DNA of 64,000 nucleotides, from assembly GCA_019321725.1 (NCBI GenBank), contig CM033120.1:5399694-5463693 (forward strand), in the 5' to 3' direction. The notes beneath the pieces are model-generated. The model was not told the DNA's origin. It worked only from the letters and a program-made list of their open reading frames with translations, and made no database searches. Below, piece by piece: positions 45,905 to 55,258 of the stretch. The position numbers and the translations under genes were made by a program. The stretch's first letter is position 1. Each line of letters opens with the position of its first letter. This DNA is from Paulownia fortunei (lineage: Eukaryota > Streptophyta > Magnoliopsida > Lamiales > Paulowniaceae).

Positions 45905-46878
45905 ACACATTCAAAAAGCCTTTCCATTCTCCATATTCTGAAACTTACAATCCACAATGGAGAAATCATCCCAATTTCAGTTGGCGAGATGATAACCGTG
46001 CCCAACCACCGCATTCACAAAAACCACAAAACTTTCATTCTTATCCACCTCCACATACAAAATCCATTGAGGAGACTTTGCAAGCATTTATGCATGAACA
46101 AACAAACATCAATAATCAGACTTCACAAGCTATCAATGAGATCAGAAGCACACTTTCAACACTGACAACTTCTTTGCGTACTCATGAAAAAGGTAAATTT
46201 CCTGCTCAACCTCAACCTAATCCTTCTACTCAGTGTCATGTTTCTTCTTCAGGTGAAAATGCAGTCAAGGAGGCTAATTCAGTTACAACTCTTCGGAATG
46301 GAAAAGTTGTTGACAAGACTATTCATCCCAAGGAGAAAGTTTCTAATCCACCTCCAGAAATGAAAAATGGAAATAGTCTTGACGATGAAGGTAAGTTTGA
46401 AGAAGGTAAGCGTGAAAATGAAGAAAAAGAAAAATATTTACCTCCAGCACCCTTTCCTCAAAGATTGCAAGCAACTCAGAAATTGAACTCAAATGCTGAA
46501 ATTTTTGAAATTTTTAAACAAGTCAAGATTAATATTCCATTATTGGATGCAATCAAGCAAGTTCCACCTTATGCCAAATTTTTGAAAGATTTGTGTACAA
46601 TCAAAAGAAAACATCATGTACAAAAGAAGGCATTTTTAACTGAAAGTGTTAGTTCAATCATTCAACAATTCACTCCACCCAAGTACAAAGATCCAGGTTG
46701 TCCAACCATTTCATGTATCATAGGAAACACTAGAATAGAGCGTGCTTTGCTTGATCTTGGTGCTAGTGTAAATCTTCTACCTTTCTCAGTTTATGAACAG
46801 TTAGGTTTGGGAGAACTTAAAACAACTTCTGTTGTACTCCAACTAGCTGACCGTTCGATTAAAGTTCCAAAGGAATAG
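45901..46878 (+). CDS. Gag C-terminus and aspartic protease of element D
   Basis: Begins with a Pro/Asn/His-rich linker, then a coiled and acidic stretch with EEGKRENEEKEKYLPPAPFP. The protease follows: NIPLLDAIKQVPPYAKFLKDLC, then the catalytic LLDLGASVNLLPFSVYEQLG (around 46,748-46,805), where D-L-G replaces the usual D-T-G as in other Athila elements. The frame stops at 46,876 within the conserved protease end and continues one frame away at 46,887. A single missing base in the GG run near 46,873 explains this. It would process Gag-Pol. Confidence 0.9.
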   Translation: MNTFKKPFHSPYSETYNPQWRNHPNFSWRDDNRAQPPHSQKPQNFHSYPPPHTKSIEETLQAFMHEQTNINNQTSQAINEIRSTLSTLTTSLRTHEKGKFPAQPQPNPSTQCHVSSSGENAVKEANSVTTLRNGKVVDKTIHPKEKVSNPPPEMKNGNSLDDEGKFEEGKRENEEKEKYLPPAPFPQRLQATQKLNSNAEIFEIFKQVKINIPLLDAIKQVPPYAKFLKDLCTIKRKHHVQKKAFLTESVSSIIQQFTPPKYKDPGCPTISCIIGNTRIERALLDLGASVNLLPFSVYEQLGLGELKTTSVVLQLADRSIKVPKE

Positions 46879-46886
46879 TAGAAGAT

Positions 46887-48257
46887 GTGTTGGTACAAAT
46901 TGATAAGTTTTACTTTCCAGTTGATTTCATTGTTTTGGACACAGAGCCTGTTGCACAAACACATACACAAATTCCTATCATTTTGGGTCGTCCTTTTCTT
47001 GCAACTTCAAATGCTTTGATCAATTGTAGAAATGGTATTTTGAAGTTATCATTTGGAAATATGACTTTGGAACTAAATGTGTTTAATGTTTGTATGCAAC
47101 CTGCAGAAGATGTCGAAGTACATGAAGTGGATTCAATTGAGGAACTTGTTCATGAATACTTTACTACTACTAACTCTTCAGATTCTTTGGAGACTTGTTT
47201 TGAAAGTGAAAGTATTTATAAAAAGGAACACACTAATACTATCTCTGAATTTTTGCAGGTACAAGAAAAATATTTTTGGAAGCCAAGGTTCGAAGAACTT
47301 TCATCATCAACAGTAAAATCTATTCCATCAAGTATTAAAGCTCCCGTGGTTGAATTGAAACCTTTGCCAGTTAATTTGAAATACTCTTTCTTGGGTGAGA
47401 ATGAAACTTTTCCAGTAATAATTTCTTCCAAACTCGATGCATATCAAGAAGGTAAGTTGATCGAAACTCTGAAAATGCATAAGAATGCTTTAGGATGGAC
47501 CATTGCTGATATTAAAGGTATTAATCCTTTCATTTGCACACATAACATCTATCTAGAGGAAAATGCTAAACCATCTAGAGAAATGCAACGAAGGCTAAAT
47601 CCTAATATGAAAGAAGTAGTAAGAAATGAAGTCATTAAACTCTTAGATAATGGAATCATTTATTCTATTTCTGATAGCAAATGGGTAAGTCCTACTCAAG
47701 TTGTACCTAAGAAATCTGGAGTTACTGTAGTCAAGAATGAGAATGATGAATTAATTCCAACTAGGACTGTTACTGGTTGGCGAATGTGCATTGACTATAG
47801 AAAACTCAACTCAGTTACTAGAAAAGATCATTTTCCATTACCTTTCATGGATCAAATTTTAGAAAGAGTTGCAGGACACGAATTTTATTGCTTTTTAGAT
47901 GGATATTCTGGATATAATCAAATTGCAATTGCACTTGAAGATCAAGAGAAAACAACTTTTACATGTCCTTTTGGTACTTTTGCATATCGAAGGATGCCTT
48001 TTGGATTATGTAATGCACCAGCTACATTCCAACGATGCATGCTTAGTATTTTTAGTGACATGGTTGAATGTTTTCTTGAAGTCTTCATGGATGATTTTTC
48101 TGTTTTTGGTAATTCATTTGATGATTGCTTATCTAATTTAGAAAAGGTTTTGATCAGGTGTGAAGAAAAGAATCTTGTGCTCAATTGGGAGAAATGTCAC
48201 TTCATGGTAACAACTGGTATTGTTCTGGACACATATTATATCATAGGAAGGTATTGA
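46887..48257 (+). CDS. Protease end and reverse transcriptase of element D
   Basis: Starts with the rest of the protease region (VDFIVLD, ILGRPFLATSNALINCRNG). RT motifs follow: QRRLNPNMKEVVRNEVIKLL (about 47,588), WVSPTQVVPKKSG, GWRMCIDYRKLNSVTRKDHF (47,778), YCFLDGYSGYNQIAIA (47,888) and FGTFAYRRMPFGLCNAPATF. The catalytic FMDDFSVFG is at 48,087-48,113, with both aspartates present. The frame ends at 48,255 but resumes in the same frame by 48,260. Three small indels within about 35 bases, cancelling out, explain the interruption. It copies the element RNA into DNA. Confidence 0.92.
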   Translation: MLVQIDKFYFPVDFIVLDTEPVAQTHTQIPIILGRPFLATSNALINCRNGILKLSFGNMTLELNVFNVCMQPAEDVEVHEVDSIEELVHEYFTTTNSSDSLETCFESESIYKKEHTNTISEFLQVQEKYFWKPRFEELSSSTVKSIPSSIKAPVVELKPLPVNLKYSFLGENETFPVIISSKLDAYQEGKLIETLKMHKNALGWTIADIKGINPFICTHNIYLEENAKPSREMQRRLNPNMKEVVRNEVIKLLDNGIIYSISDSKWVSPTQVVPKKSGVTVVKNENDELIPTRTVTGWRMCIDYRKLNSVTRKDHFPLPFMDQILERVAGHEFYCFLDGYSGYNQIAIALEDQEKTTFTCPFGTFAYRRMPFGLCNAPATFQRCMLSIFSDMVECFLEVFMDDFSVFGNSFDDCLSNLEKVLIRCEEKNLVLNWEKCHFMVTTGIVLDTYYIIGRY

Positions 48258-48290
48258 GTTGATAAATCTAAAATTGAGTTAATTGCCAAT

Positions 48291-49130
48291 TTGCCAACAC
48301 CAAAGACTGTGAAGGAGATTAGATCATTTTTAGGACATGCTGGTTTTTATAGAAGATTTATCAAAGATTTTAGTATAATATCTAAACCTTTGTGTAATCT
48401 TCTAACAAAAGACACTATTTTTGAATGGACTGAAAACTGTGAAAATGCTTTTGTTAAGCTTAAAAGCATGCTTACGTCTGCTCCAATCATGCAGCCTCCA
48501 GATTGGACTTTACCTTTTGAAATAATGTGTGATGCTAGTGATTATGCTGTTGGAGCTGTCTTGGGACAAAGAAAAGATAAAAAACCATATGTTATTTACT
48601 ATGCAAGTAAAACTTTAAATGGTGCTCAATTGAATTATACAACAACTGAAAAAGAATTACTTGCTGTAGTTTTTGCATTGGATAAATTTCGATCTTATCT
48701 TGTTGGCTCACCAATTGTTGTTTTCAGTGATCATGCAGCTTTGAAATATCTTTTGTCAAAAAAAGATGCTAAACCAAGACTGATTAGGTGGATTCTCTTA
48801 CTCCAGGAATTTAATGTTACTATTCGAGATAAAAAGGGAGTAGAGAATGTAGTGGCTGATCATTTGTCGAGACTTGTTTGTGATGACTCATTTCAAACCA
48901 CACCTATTAATGACACTTTCCCTGATGAACAATTATTTAACGTTTCTATTTTACCTTGGTTTGCTGACATTGTTAATTTTCTTGTGACAGGAAAGATGCC
49001 ATCACATTGGAACTCTCAAGATAAAAAGAAGTTTTTGACTGAGGTTAAAAATTTTATTGGGATGATCCATACCTATTCAAATATTGTCCGGATCAAATCT
49101 TTCGAAGATGTGTGCCTGACAATGAGATAG
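48291..49130 (+). CDS. RNase H and RT connection of element D
   Basis: Begins in the thumb/connection region ([19 protein letters not shown]). The RNase H motifs are [20 protein letters not shown] (48,521), [39 protein letters not shown] and [15 protein letters not shown] (48,835). The catalytic acids are present. It removes the RNA strand during reverse transcription. The frame shifts near 49,104 into the integrase frame, consistent with one T missing from a run. Confidence 0.92.
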   Translation: MPTPKTVKEIRSFLGHAGFYRRFIKDFSIISKPLCNLLTKDTIFEWTENCENAFVKLKSMLTSAPIMQPPDWTLPFEIMCDASDYAVGAVLGQRKDKKPYVIYYASKTLNGAQLNYTTTEKELLAVVFALDKFRSYLVGSPIVVFSDHAALKYLLSKKDAKPRLIRWILLLQEFNVTIRDKKGVENVVADHLSRLVCDDSFQTTPINDTFPDEQLFNVSILPWFADIVNFLVTGKMPSHWNSQDKKKFLTEVKNFIGMIHTYSNIVRIKSFEDVCLTMR

Positions 49131-49579
49131 GTAATATTGTCAAATTTTGTCATTCAGAAGCATGTGGTGGTCATTTTTCTGTAAAGAAAACTACTGCAAA
49201 AATCTTGCAATGTGGATTTTATTGGCCAACTCTTTTCAAAGATACTTACACTTTCTGCAAAAGTTGTGAAAATTGTCAAAAGTTAGGGTCCCTTTCAAAG
49301 AGAAATATGATGCCCCTACACCCTATCCTAGTGATTGAAATCTTTGACTGTTGGGGTATTGATTTTATGGGGCCATTTCCATTATCATTTGGTTTTCTTT
49401 ACATATTGGTTGCCATAGATTATGTTTCAAAATGGATCGAGGCAATTCCTTGTCGAAACAATGATCACAAAATAGTGATAAAATTTTTGAAAGAAAATAT
49501 TTTAAGTCGATTTGGAATTCCTAGATCTATTATCAGTGATGGGGAAAACATTTTTGTAACAAAGTTTTCGGAACTTTAA
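49112..49579 (+). CDS. Integrase N-terminal and core part of element D
   Basis: Has the HHCC zinc-binding domain ([20 protein letters not shown] and CKSCENCQK) and then the catalytic core. The first Asp is in [10 protein letters not shown] (49,352-49,381) and the second in [11 protein letters not shown] (about 49,538). The frame ends at 49,579 with an in-frame stop created by a one-base loss in a T run near 49,575. The catalytic Glu is in the next ORF. Confidence 0.92.
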   Translation: MPDNEIGNIVKFCHSEACGGHFSVKKTTAKILQCGFYWPTLFKDTYTFCKSCENCQKLGSLSKRNMMPLHPILVIEIFDCWGIDFMGPFPLSFGFLYILVAIDYVSKWIEAIPCRNNDHKIVIKFLKENILSRFGIPRSIISDGENIFVTKFSEL

Positions 49580-50244
49580 TGAAGAAATATGGAATCATAC
49601 ATAAAGTTGCAACCCCTTATCACCCTCAGACAAATGGACAAGTTGAACTTGCAAATAGGGAGATAAAACAAATTTTGGAGAAAACAGTTAACCCAAACCG
49701 TAAAGATTGGTCTCTTAGACTTACCGATACACTTTGGGCATATAGAACTGCTTTCAAAACATCATTAGGCATGTCTCCTTATAGGATAGTTTATGGAAAA
49801 CCTTGTCATTTACCTGTTGAACTTGAACATAAAGCTTATTGGGCAATCAAAATGTTTAACTTCAACCTTGATGAAGCTTCAAAATTGCGCAAATTGCAAA
49901 TCAATGAACTTCAAGAACTGAGAAATGATGCATATGAGAATTCTAAAATTTATAAAGCAAGAATCAAAGATTTTCATGATAATAAAATTTCAAGAAAAAT
50001 ATTTGAGGTTGGTCAAAAGGTTTTGCTTTATAATTCTCGATTGCATTTGTTTCCTGGAAAATTGAGATCAAGGTGGAGTGGTCCTTTTGTTGTAAAAAAA
50101 GTATATCCTTATGGGGCGATTGACATTGAGAATCCTAGAAATGGTAACATATTCAAAGTAAATGGACAAAGAGTTAAACCATTTCTAGAAAATCAATTTT
50201 CACAAGAGGAAATTCTTTTTCTTTCTAACCCTTGTTATGATTAG
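49579..50244 (+). CDS. Integrase C-terminal part of element D
   Basis: Carries the remaining core ([20 protein letters not shown], with the catalytic Glu at about 49,645) and then [21 protein letters not shown] and [23 protein letters not shown]-like C-terminal domain follows ([18 protein letters not shown]) and a genuine stop lies at 50,242-50,244. No chromodomain follows, as expected for Athila rather than chromoviruses. Confidence 0.92.
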   Translation: MKKYGIIHKVATPYHPQTNGQVELANREIKQILEKTVNPNRKDWSLRLTDTLWAYRTAFKTSLGMSPYRIVYGKPCHLPVELEHKAYWAIKMFNFNLDEASKLRKLQINELQELRNDAYENSKIYKARIKDFHDNKISRKIFEVGQKVLLYNSRLHLFPGKLRSRWSGPFVVKKVYPYGAIDIENPRNGNIFKVNGQRVKPFLENQFSQEEILFLSNPCYD

Positions 50245-50249
50245 TGTTG

Positions 50250-50449
50250 TATATATTTTTTTTATCTGACATTATTTTTTTTTTTTTTCTTCTCTTCTTC
50301 TTTTATTTTTTTATTTTTCTTTCCCGGTTAAATGGCGGATAACGGTACTCCGTGGCTATAAAAGTCGGACTTGTCAGTTTCCCAAACAACTGAAATCTTT
50401 GTACAAATTTTCTTTGCTTTTCTCATTCTCTTTTCTTGTTATTTTCAAA
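50250..50449 (+). other. Polypyrimidine-rich spacer after pol in element D
   Basis: No gene. Long T and TTC runs at 50,269-50,325 and the 'ttttcttgttattttcaaaATG' at 50,433-50,452 are what a splice acceptor region would look like. In Athila elements the third ORF is thought to be expressed by splicing, so a spliced transcript for the downstream ORFs is plausible but unproven. Confidence 0.5.
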
Positions 50450-51004
50450 ATGGGTGACATATTTCTAACTCTCAAGAAGCGATTTCCTTTTCTTCCTAAA
50501 AATGCAATTTTGAAAATTTATAAAATCAGGATTGAAAGATTGAGGATGCTTATGCACAAGGGCATCCGGAGGACATACGATGGATAATTGAAGCAAAGGT
50601 AAGGGCAGGTGAGTTTTCACATGAGTTTCCAGATTTGCTTACTAGATACATGTCTGGTTTTGGTAAAAGCACATTCAAAAAAACGAAGGGCGAAAAAAAT
50701 GAAAGTTTGTCATATTTGTGCTAGATGGACTTGCAACACAAAGTGTCGTTCTTTAGGAATGGTCTCTAAAAATCGAGAAGATAAACTTAAATTCATTATG
50801 GATGGACTGAGTAAGGAGTCTTTAGATCACATTATATTGACTCTTGAGACGCATTCATGTGGATTGGTACAACGTGCAATTCTTGATTTATGGGATCGTT
50901 TTCGAAATGAATATGAGCTTTATAGTCTTGGGAATCTGACATTAAAAGACCCTGTTTGCCAGTTTATAAGAAAACTGGATGGGAAGCATATCCTCGACCC
51001 ATAG
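50450..51004 (+). CDS. Unrecognised third ORF of element D, Cys-containing, frameshifted
   Basis: I do not recognise this protein. It starts at ATG 50,450 (MGDIFLTLKKRFPFLPKNA). It switches frame near 50,560 (then EDIRWIIEAKVRAGEFSHEF) and again within the A runs around 50,677-50,699. The last part has the cluster CHICARWTCNTKC (C-x2-C-x4-C-x3-C), a possible zinc site, followed by helical sequence ending at a stop at 51,002. It sits where Athila elements carry their envelope-like ORF. I see no signal peptide and no clear transmembrane segment, so it does not look like an envelope protein. Each frame change fits a one-base indel in a homopolymer. Confidence 0.6.
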
Positions 51005-51237
51005 AGGGCGTTTAAGCCGTTACTGGACGTAAAACCAGAGGAAGATGTGAGCCACAATCACAACTACATGTACATACACGTGGTAGTAGGTAATTTTTAA
51101 ATTTCGTATGTGTCCTTATTTTCAACCTTTTTGACAAAAGAAAAAGACATGCAATAAATGTATTCCCTGTTCACACCTCAATAAATATCACCGTACTCAC
51201 TCTATTTTTGCACAACTTATTTTCAAAAAAAAAAAAA
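51005..51237 (+). other. Spacer between the third ORF and the LOG gene in element D
   Basis: No ORF. It ends in an A run of about 13 bases immediately before the LOG start codon. 'tattttcaaaaa' at 51,219 resembles the pyrimidine-plus-A context before ATG 50,450. Confidence 0.5.
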
Positions 51238-51889
51238 ATGGAAGTTTCTTCAACTCGCAAATTTAATTCCATTTGTGTTTTTGTGGATCCAATCTAAAAA
51301 AAATGGTGAGTTTATAGGGGCAGCCAATAATCTTGGTAGAACTTTAGCAGAAAGAAAAATTCATTTAGTGTATGGGGGAGGCAGTTTGGGGTTAATGGGG
51401 AGTGTTGCTATTTCTGCTTATGTAGGAGGTGTCAAAGTTCTGGGAGTTATCCCAAAATGTTTAACAGTACAGAATATCACAGGTATGACCATTGGAGATG
51501 AGCTGAAAGTGTCACACATTCAGGACAGAATGCCTAATATGTTAAACAATGCGGATGCATTCATCATTCTACCTGGCGGTTTTGGTACACTGGAAGAATT
51601 ATTCCAAATTGTCTCTTGGGCACAACTCAACATTCACCAAAAACCTATAGGTATTCTTAATGTTAATGGTTTTTATGATGGTTTGCTATCTTTTGTAGAT
51701 CATGCTGCGAAAAAAGGGTTTATTTCAACTTCTGCGAGAAGAATCATCATTTCTGCTCCAACACCTGACCAGCTGATTGATCAACTTCTAGCATATGTGC
51801 CAAAACCTGATCCAGCCTTGGCCAATGTGGATTGGTCCAATAGGAACAATGGTCGAAAATGCAAATTGAAATTGACTCTCAGTCTGTGA
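51238..51889 (+). CDS. LOG: Captured LOG-family cytokinin riboside 5'-monophosphate phosphoribohydrolase
   Basis: LOG enzymes release active free-base cytokinin from its nucleotide in the cytosol. From ATG 51,238 the frame reads MEVSSTRKFNSICVF, the usual LOG N-terminus. It then shifts twice within 25 bases, at a T run (about 51,278) and an A run (about 51,296). From there it is open to the stop at 51,887-51,889, with LVYGGGSLGLMG, GVIPKCLT, QDRMPNM, the signature PGGFGTLEE (51,572-51,598) and WAQLNIHQKPIGILN. Catalytic Arg (QDRM) and Glu (TLEE) are present. Total length is about 217 codons, matching the family. There is no intron, whereas plant LOG genes have several, so it was probably captured from spliced mRNA. 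It lies on the element's coding strand, downstream of pol. Confidence 0.93.
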
Positions 51890-52875
51890 TACTTATTGTT
51901 AATGATTTTATCTAATAGTATGTGTGTTTTTTTTTTGTTGTTTCAGCTTTATTAGCCGCATTTCAGGTGATATCTTTCAAACTCTACTTTCCTATCTATT
52001 TTTGACATTGGGGACAATGTCTCGATTAGGTTGGGGGAGGGATAATTGATATCATGACTTGTATATTCAATGTGTTTTTTTTTTTAGTATTTAAAAAATA
52101 TATATATATAATAAAAAATAAAAAAAAAATATAATATAAATCAAGCGTGTTTTTTTTATGGGTCCGTTGAAAGCATGAAAAAAAGGTGGCTGAGTAAAGG
52201 GTAATTGTAACACTCTTGAGACGCATCCCTATTTTTTGCATAATATGGCAGGTTTGTAAAGTTTTTAACAAGTGTTTGTGAATTACCAATATTTTTTTGA
52301 GTCGTATAGGTTCTTCCAACTTCAATGATTAAAATTAAGCATGAATAATATGGTTTGATTGATGATGGGTGTTGTTTTGGACTTTGATGTTGTTATTTGG
52401 TTAATATATTTTTGCGATAATTATACTCAAATTTTATTTTGCACAAATAGTTATGTTATTTAGTGTGAAGACAATCATGTCAAAATATATAGTTCTTATG
52501 CCCTTACTCTAATCATCACTTGAATCTTCAACATGTAGGGGTGAGTATTAGAACTTTTACTTTTGGTCTGTCGAGGCGAACGACTGATAGTGCACCACTA
52601 GAAAAATGATTAAGGCATTAGGCTTTCTAGCACCATTGCCAAATCAGCTTGTTCCCTATATGATGTTTAAAGAAAACATCCCCCTAGTAAACCACTTTGA
52701 GCCTTACAATAAATAAATATTTTTTTTTGTAACCATATCTTTTTACCTAGCCTAAATACACTATTATCCAACCCTTGTTCTAAAAATGATTGGAGTTTAA
52801 GAGACATTCAATTGAAAGCTTGGACTTACAAAAGAAATTCAGGTTGGAAGATAAGTGTGGGGAGTTTCTCTTTAA

Positions 52876-52906
<31 letters not shown>

Positions 52907-53608
52907 AAAACAATATAAAAAAAAAAAGTTGCAAAGTGCTACAAGTTGCAACTAAAAATGAGATGTTGCAAGATGAATAAGAGGGGTCCAATTCAATAAC
53001 AATAGACTCCAGTGTGAAATTTGTGGAGTTGGAGAATTCTTCATCGATAAATTTTATGTCTCTGATTCCATGAAGTTTTTAGAACCTTTGTTGCATCCTA
53101 TCCTTTTATTTCTTAGCTACATCACCACCCTTTGGCCCCATTACAACCTTTGTTTAAAGACCTTTTGATTTCGTGTGGTGCCTTCAGTGTAGTGGAGATT
53201 TGCACCAAAGGAAGAGCCTATGATGTTTAACTTTTCTGTTAGAGATTGGGTGATGGTTTTGTAAGGTTTTATGAGAATTCACTTATTTGAAACATGCATA
53301 GTTTCATCACTATTGACATTAACTGTCCACACACACACTTGAGTATGATTATTGTGGAAATGTATTGATTTTTGAATGACTAAGAGTTAAACTCAACACT
53401 TGATTTTATTTCCATATTACTTTGTTGCTTCATGAGAATAAAAGTTGGAAGATAGTTATTATAGGTGTTTGTAGGTATCACTGCTGGAAACCTTCACGAG
53501 ACTATAACTCGTCCTCTATGGGCCACCTAGGGGTTTAAAGGCTTGTTGCATATGCTAAATGCAATCGTGATTTCCTACGAAAGTGGATTAGTTTATGTTT
53601 GTTTTAAG
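51890..53608 (+). other. 3' non-coding region of element D
   Basis: No gene seen. 'ttggggacaatgtctcgatt...ggttgggggaggg' at 52,008-52,040 is a tract typical of Athila elements after the last ORF. A/T-rich runs lie at 52,075-52,140 and an A tract at 52,871-52,928. 'ttgtttcag' at 51,940 is splice-acceptor-like. Confidence 0.65.
52871..52928 (+). repeat. A-rich low-complexity tract
   Basis: Almost pure A with a few G and one CAATAT interruption. It is liable to length error in assembly. Confidence 0.8.
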
Positions 53609-53646
53609 CTTGCTCGAGGACAAGCAAGGGTTAAGTGTGGGGAATT
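53609..53646 (+). promoter_or_regulatory. Stem-loop plus polypurine tract before the 3' LTR of element D
   Basis: CTTGCTCG, loop AGGA, CAAGCAAG (53,609-53,628) forms an 8-bp stem with one C-A mismatch. It is followed by GGGTTAAGTGTGGGGAATT, the plus-strand primer tract. Same architecture as element A at 8,630-8,670. Confidence 0.75.
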
Positions 53647-55258
53647 TGATAAGTGCATATTTTGACATATTTTTATATCAAATCCTTTATACTTTTCTTG
53701 CTTTATTCTTGTTAATATTCTTGTTTTATTAATGTTTTGTGTTAGGGAATAAATGGAAGCATGTTTTCAGACTTGTGCAGTTTTTGTAATTTGAGCATAA
53801 CTTCATGATCAAAAGCTCTATGGACCTGAAGCTTGTTTCATTTGAAAGCCAAGAGATAGAGGTACAACTTTTATGTTGGAGGCTCAGCCCAATTCAGTCT
53901 TGATGATAGCAGAAAATTCGTCCAAGTAATTACACAAAATGGATCACCAAAATTCGGATCAGAGTTCAGCCCAGTATTGACTTATTTTACCAATTCGGTT
54001 ATATATCTTGAGCCCAAATTTATTTTGGTCTGAAATTCGGATATGTTATACCCAAGAGGTAAATAAACAAGTTTTCTGAAGACAAGATGGTGTGAAAATG
54101 TGTCGAAATGGTAAAACCATAGGCTGCAAGTTGCTGCTGATGTTACAGGGCGGCTCTTGGACATGACTCGGTAATTTGACCATATCTCCTTCATCCGATC
54201 GCCAAATTTGACAAAAGATATATGAAAATATATCAGCGTTGAAAGATCTACAATTTTTATTCTTCACGTATCTTCAAAATCTGGCTGTATCTGACCGAAA
54301 AATGTAATTCAATTCAGTGGATGAGAAATTTGTGTAACAACTTACCAACTCTTGGCAACTAGCATACCACTTGATTAACCCCTCCATTATTTGTTTGGCC
54401 TCTAGCTTACTCCAAGTACTATAAATAGGCCATGTATTCAGCTTGTAAGAGGGGGGGTAGAGGGTTTCTTTAGGCTAAGTTATCTAGTTTGTATGTTTTC
54501 TAGTATTGTAAGTTTTCTAGTAGTAATAGAAATGCATTCTCTAGTTTCTCTTATATTTTTAGTCTTTGTTACTTTTATTATGTCTTTCTAAATTTCATTT
54601 TGCTGAGGAAAAAGGGTGAATCTCTTGATGGAGGAAGAGAAATGGTTATAAGGGTAGAAATTGTTTAAGTATGTTGTATTATTATTATTATTTTTGATCT
54701 AAACCCTACTTATTTTTGTGGTGATTCTTGATTTATGTATCTCCAATGGCACAACAAATACTTGGGTTCATTTAGCTTATTGTACGGTTTTACCCCACCG
54801 ACTGCTAATGTGAAACCTTGATTTGTTGTTGACAAAGGAGTACATAAATGCTTGATCCCATAAATAAGTGTTGGCGTTAAGAGATAATTTGCAATAGTAA
54901 GACAATATCATGATTACCTTATTGCATGAGTTACTTGATAATATCTTCCCATTGGAACCTTCATTATGTATGGATTCCAATTGTGGCAATTAATAGAGGT
55001 AAAAAGAATAAATAACCATTTATCTATCCAAAACTCAAGAGTGGATCCCTAATCCTCAGTACTTTTATTACTTCGGTTTTTCTTTAGTTACATCATACAT
55101 TAATTGTTCATATATTTTTGATTCACATAAACTCCATCTTTTTATAAATATAAACTTGAATTCTTCAAACAACTTCCCTGTGGATCGACCTCGGACTCAC
55201 GAGAAATTTATTACTTACTACAACCTGCACTTGGGTTTGCAACCTTAAAGTTGTAGCA
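53647..55258 (+). repeat. 3' LTR of element D
   Basis: Same length as the 5' LTR (1,612 bp) and near-identical. It ends GTTGTAGCA and is followed by ATGATGATGGGCC of copia E's leader. Confidence 0.95.

Larger units (their letters stand above)
43178..55258 (+). mobile_element. Element D: young Athila-type Ty3/gypsy retrotransposon carrying a LOG gene
   Basis: A 12.1-kb element with 1,612-bp LTRs (43,178-44,789 and 53,647-55,258) and a tRNA-Asp primer site. It carries gag, protease, RT, RNase H and integrase (to 50,244), an unrecognised ORF (50,450-51,004), a LOG-family gene (51,238-51,889), a 1.7-kb non-coding tract, stem-loop and polypurine tract. The LTRs differ by 3 substitutions and 3 indels. 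It is inserted in the leader of copia E. The flanks GATGA / ATGAT overlap in a GATGATGATG tract, so a duplication is present but its exact register is ambiguous. The coding frame is interrupted only by short indels. Confidence 0.95.

Noticed and set aside
51900..51960. GTATGTGTG...TTTCAG after the LOG stop, considered as a retained intron.
   Set aside because: The interval is about 40 bases, shorter than functional plant introns, and lies after the stop codon.
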